From: Camelus bactrianus
Taxonomy: Eukaryota; Chordata; Mammalia; Artiodactyla; Camelidae
NCBI RefSeq assembly: GCF_048773025.1
Contig: NC_133543.1
Span: 9,207,365 to 9,271,364, forward strand
Length of the DNA stretch: 64,000 bases
Direction of reading: 5' to 3'
Numbering within the stretch: the stretch's first letter is position 1; every line of letters starts with the position of its first letter. Positions 62,431 to 64,000 of the stretch are shown one piece after another. The translations under genes and the position numbers were made by a program. Under the pieces are notes generated by a model. That model was not told the origin of the DNA and ran no database searches. It saw only the letters and a program-made list of their open reading frames with translations.

Positions 62431-63419
62431 AGACTTAGCTAGGGGGAAAAAAAGGAGATTAGCAAGAATAGTCAAAATTTTAAAATATATGATTCAAAGT
62501 ACTATAATACTTATTAGACTTGAAAATACAATGAAGACAGGTTTAATGGATATGGTAGGGTAGAAACTAAATTAGAAAAAAAAAATTCCAAAAGGGTTGG
62601 CCAAAAATAGGTTCATAGGTTCATGCGGTAAATACATATACTATGCATAGGCCATGAATAAAAAGAGAAACTATTCTGTCATTAATTTTTTGAGAGAGAG
62701 AGAGATTAGTATCTCTATAAGCTCTTCAGAAGGGAAAAAAATGAGAATAAATAATTGGAATCTATCCTAAATAAATAACTGAGCAGAGATTTTCACCAGG
62801 TAATTCTCTTACTTACTGAAACCTGTAAAATTTCTCAGAAGCTCTTGCTACCTTCCTTTTTTCCATTGCTCCAATCCCCAAAGTACCTCCACACAAGGCC
62901 CAGTAAAGGAAGTAGTTGGTTTGAAATCCAAACCCCCTCCCCAGTAAAGAAAATAAGGTCAAATGTCCTCTGGATAATAATTACTAACAGAAGATAAAAT
63001 GAAGTCCTTACCTATGGAATACTTTTAGCATAATTTACCTGATATCTAGGTTGTTTATAGTAAACAAACTTATAATTTATGGATATATGGGGAATGGAAC
63101 TCTGGAAAATGTTCTAAACTATATAGTCATTGGAGTATAAAATTGATCTTTATGATCTAAATAGCTTCCATGGCTAAGTGATGACCTGTATGAACCACCT
63201 AGAAACTCAAACATAAAATCTGGATCAGATCACTGCTTATATGAAGAAAGAAAACACCTGTGGAGATTACCTGTTGATATTACTTCTCCAACTTTCATCT
63301 GTGTTTTTCAATGTTCTATATCTTATTTTTGATGTCATTTGAAATAGTCAGTTATATATTACATAAGGTCAAATTATGAGACTGACTTGGTAAGCATCCA
63401 TAAAATGAAAAAAAATAAA

Positions 63420-64000
63420 GAATAAATTTAATAATATATGTACATGGTCTATACGAAGAAAACTATACAACTATGAAGAAATAAATCAAAGAAGACATAA
63501 ATAGACAGATGTTCTATGTCCAATATTAAGGAGATAATATTGGTAAGATGTCAATTCTTTCCCTCATGACCTACAGATTCAATATTGTTCCAATAAAATT
63601 CCATCAACTCATTTTGGCTATATCAACAAATTGATTCTAATGACTATATGCAAAAGCAAAAGACTCATTATAGCCAACATATCACTGAAACAGAGGAACG
63701 AATTTGGAGGACTAACACTACAAAATTCCAAGACTTACTATAAAGGTCACAGTAATCAAGTCAGCATGATACTAATAAAAGAAGAGACAAACAGACCAAT
63801 GAAACAGAACAAAGAAAGCAGAAATATATCCACAAAATGGAGTCACATAATATTTGACCAAGAGGCAAAAGCAACCTGATGGAGAAAGTATAGATTTTGA
63901 AACAAGTGAGACTGGAACAACTAACTGGATATCAAAATGAAAAAGCAACAAAAATAATGACTCTAGACATAGGTCTTGCAACTTCCACAATAATTAACTC
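63420..64000 (+). mobile_element. L1 ORF2 fragment, cut by window end
   Basis: ORF2 sequence downstream of the RT block: AATATTAAGGAGATAATATTGG..TTCTTTCC, TTCAATATTGTTCCAATAAA..CCATCAACTCATTTTGG, ATCACTGAAACAGAGGAACGAATTTGGAGGACTAACACTAC, AGTCAGCATGATACTAATAAAAG. The element runs off the right edge. The open frames here are LINE remnants. Confidence 0.85.

Larger units (their letters stand above)
57847..63419 (-). other. CSMD3 intron (upstream side)
   Basis: Intron sequence right of the sushi exon acceptor, AT-rich, with the MIR and L2 pieces listed. The exon for the first CUB domain is not present in the window. Confidence 0.6.

Noticed and set aside
1-64000. CRISPR arrays, operons or other prokaryotic systems
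   Set aside because: The window is mammalian by its SINEs, LINEs, intron-exon structure and CpG depletion. No direct-repeat/spacer array or gene cluster is present.

Overview
This is mammalian nuclear DNA, almost certainly from a camelid. The best clue is three copies of the tRNA-derived SINE that only camels, llamas and alpacas carry. It has a tRNA-like head followed by a tail of AAATA-type repeats and an 'ACCTAATTACCTCC'-type segment. L1 3' ends and an L1 5' leader of cetartiodactyl type agree with this. MIR, L2, MER5A, Tigger-type MITEs and one MaLR LTR form the usual older eutherian background.

Only one protein-coding exon is secure. It lies on the minus strand at 57,652-57,846, is 195 bp long and encodes one complete CCP/sushi domain. 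The peptide (SSSCGNPGVPPKGVLYGTRF...) matches what I recall as the first sushi domain of CSMD3. The flanking coding exons (first CUB upstream, second CUB downstream) are not visible. If the assembly is right, nearly the whole window is therefore two very long CSMD3 introns.

Layout: 1-17.3 kb is AT-rich and repeat-rich (camelid SINEs, L1 and L2 pieces, MIRs). 17.4-25.3 kb is unusually poor in recognisable repeats. 25.3-28.05 kb is a strong CpG island. It holds a CCG/CGG tract, a G-quadruplex-prone 20-bp minisatellite, CCAAT, CRE-like and E-box sites, and a run of good splice donors all on the minus strand. It looks like a real promoter with alternative noncoding first exons, possibly bidirectional. 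28-50 kb is AT-rich with two Tigger-type MITEs, a solo MLT1-type LTR, MIR and L2 pieces, a young 5'-truncated L1 with a 13-bp target duplication, and an odd L1 fragment made only of 5' leader. 50.2-56.6 kb is a long old L1. 56.6-64 kb holds the CSMD3 exon and ends inside another L1.

The main puzzle is the CpG island. I cannot name a gene it would serve, and I know of no such island inside CSMD3 in other mammals. A nested or relocated gene, an internal promoter or an assembly join are all open. I found no bacterial-style system, CRISPR array, tRNA gene or rRNA gene. Most short open frames here are chance frames or fragments of repeats.
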